In this document: piece after piece, positions 35,573-35,851 of the stretch | Position numbering within the stretch: position 1 is the first letter of the stretch | Layout: each line of letters begins with the position of its first letter | DNA from: Photorhabdus sp. CRCIA-P01 | GTDB taxonomy: Bacteria > Pseudomonadota > Gammaproteobacteria > Enterobacterales > Enterobacteriaceae | NCBI RefSeq assembly: GCF_003545805.1 | Contig: NZ_NMQR01000042.1 | Span: 1 to 35,851 of the forward strand | Direction: 5' to 3' | DNA length: 35,851 nucleotides | Program-made: the position numbers and the translations under genes | The notes under the pieces: generated by a model | What the model saw: only the letters and a program-made list of their open reading frames with translations | What the model was told of the DNA's origin: nothing | Databases searched by the model: none

Positions 35573-35851
35573 CAGGATACAAACCTTATCCGGTAATACT
35601 TCTTCACTGTTTTCAGACGATGGATTAGATTTCATTTCCTCAATCTTTTTCTTAGTTAATTTACTAAGACTAATATCCTGCGGATTCGGGAAACCCAACA
35701 CGGAGAAAATATCCTGAGCCAGTTTAACTGACGGCCACGGTTTTTTGAGGCTGACAAAGTATGCATAGAAAGAAAATACGGTTGCCACAAATATAAACCA
35801 TAAGGTTAAAAGGTCTGGTCCATCCCAAAAACTGCCCCCATCTGAAAAAAA
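35552..35851 (-). CDS. Second effector-like paralogue (5' end outside window)
   Basis: The frame is open to the right edge; a GTG at 35788 is possible as a start but the reading frame continues upstream with a hydrophobic stretch (DLLTLWFIFVATVFSFYAYF) that fits the second membrane helix of the neighbour, so the gene almost certainly begins beyond the window. The tail matches the neighbour: LAQDIFSVLGFPNP, a Lys-rich segment (LTKKKIEEMK), LPDKVCILSHYYYY. It is the upstream gene of a tandem pair and may be co-transcribed with the 331-residue copy, 73 bases downstream. Confidence 0.8.
   Translation of the reverse strand, partial: FFSDGGSFWDGPDLLTLWFIFVATVFSFYAYFVSLKKPWPSVKLAQDIFSVLGFPNPQDISLSKLTKKKIEEMKSNPSSENSEEVLPDKVCILSHYYYY

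Noticed and set aside
1-35851. CRISPR arrays, tRNA or rRNA genes, complete insertion sequences
   Set aside because: The repeats seen are NRPS modules, duplicated leaders, the 87-bp pair and one ERIC-like element; no regular spacer-repeat array, cloverleaf or transposase with ends was found.

Overview
The window looks like part of an entomopathogenic enterobacterium of the Photorhabdus/Xenorhabdus group. This is an inference from four things: very large single-polypeptide nonribosomal peptide synthetases (NRPS) with a C-terminal-lobe condensation remnant at the start and many dual epimerisation/condensation domains, an ERIC-type enterobacterial repeat, strongly AT-rich spacers around GC-richer NRPS genes, and a type VI secretion effector-like membrane protein family. 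Species cannot be decided from the sequence alone.

Layout, all genes on the minus strand. Reading from the right: (1) 34417-35851, two tandem paralogues of a small two-helix membrane protein of the 'putative type VI secretion system effector' type, the first complete (34483-35478), the second cut by the window edge (35552-35851), separated by an 87-bp direct repeat that carries the stop codon of one copy and the ribosome binding site of the next. (2) 33134-34416, AT-rich spacer with the NRPS2 leader. (3) 16760-33133, NRPS2, a complete five-module synthetase of 5457 residues ending in a thioesterase. (4) 15553-16759, spacer with a clear Rho-independent terminator for NRPS2, a 128-bp ERIC-like element, and the NRPS1 leader. 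(5) 1-15552, NRPS1, open to the left edge, starting with a formyltransferase (F) domain followed by five modules, the fifth incomplete.

NRPS1 and NRPS2 are tandem paralogues. Their first ~35 codons and the 126 bp upstream of each start codon align without gaps (about 8 mismatches by hand count), including two inverted repeats. The clearest difference at the N-terminus is that NRPS1 carries an F domain of about 300 residues exactly where NRPS2 has only a short linker. Specificity codes read by hand give NRPS1 as formyl-Val-Val-Ala-Ala-Thr-... with the two valines predicted D (dual E/C domains follow them) and the alanines L (ordinary LCL-type C domains follow). NRPS2 reads as X-Val-X'-Val-X'', where X and X' have Glu at pocket position 239, which suggests a basic side chain. 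All four of its internal condensation domains are dual E/C, so residues 1-4 are predicted D. The two genes appear to be separate transcription units under closely related promoters, so they are probably co-regulated and make two different peptides. The end of NRPS1, and therefore its product length and release, lies outside the window.
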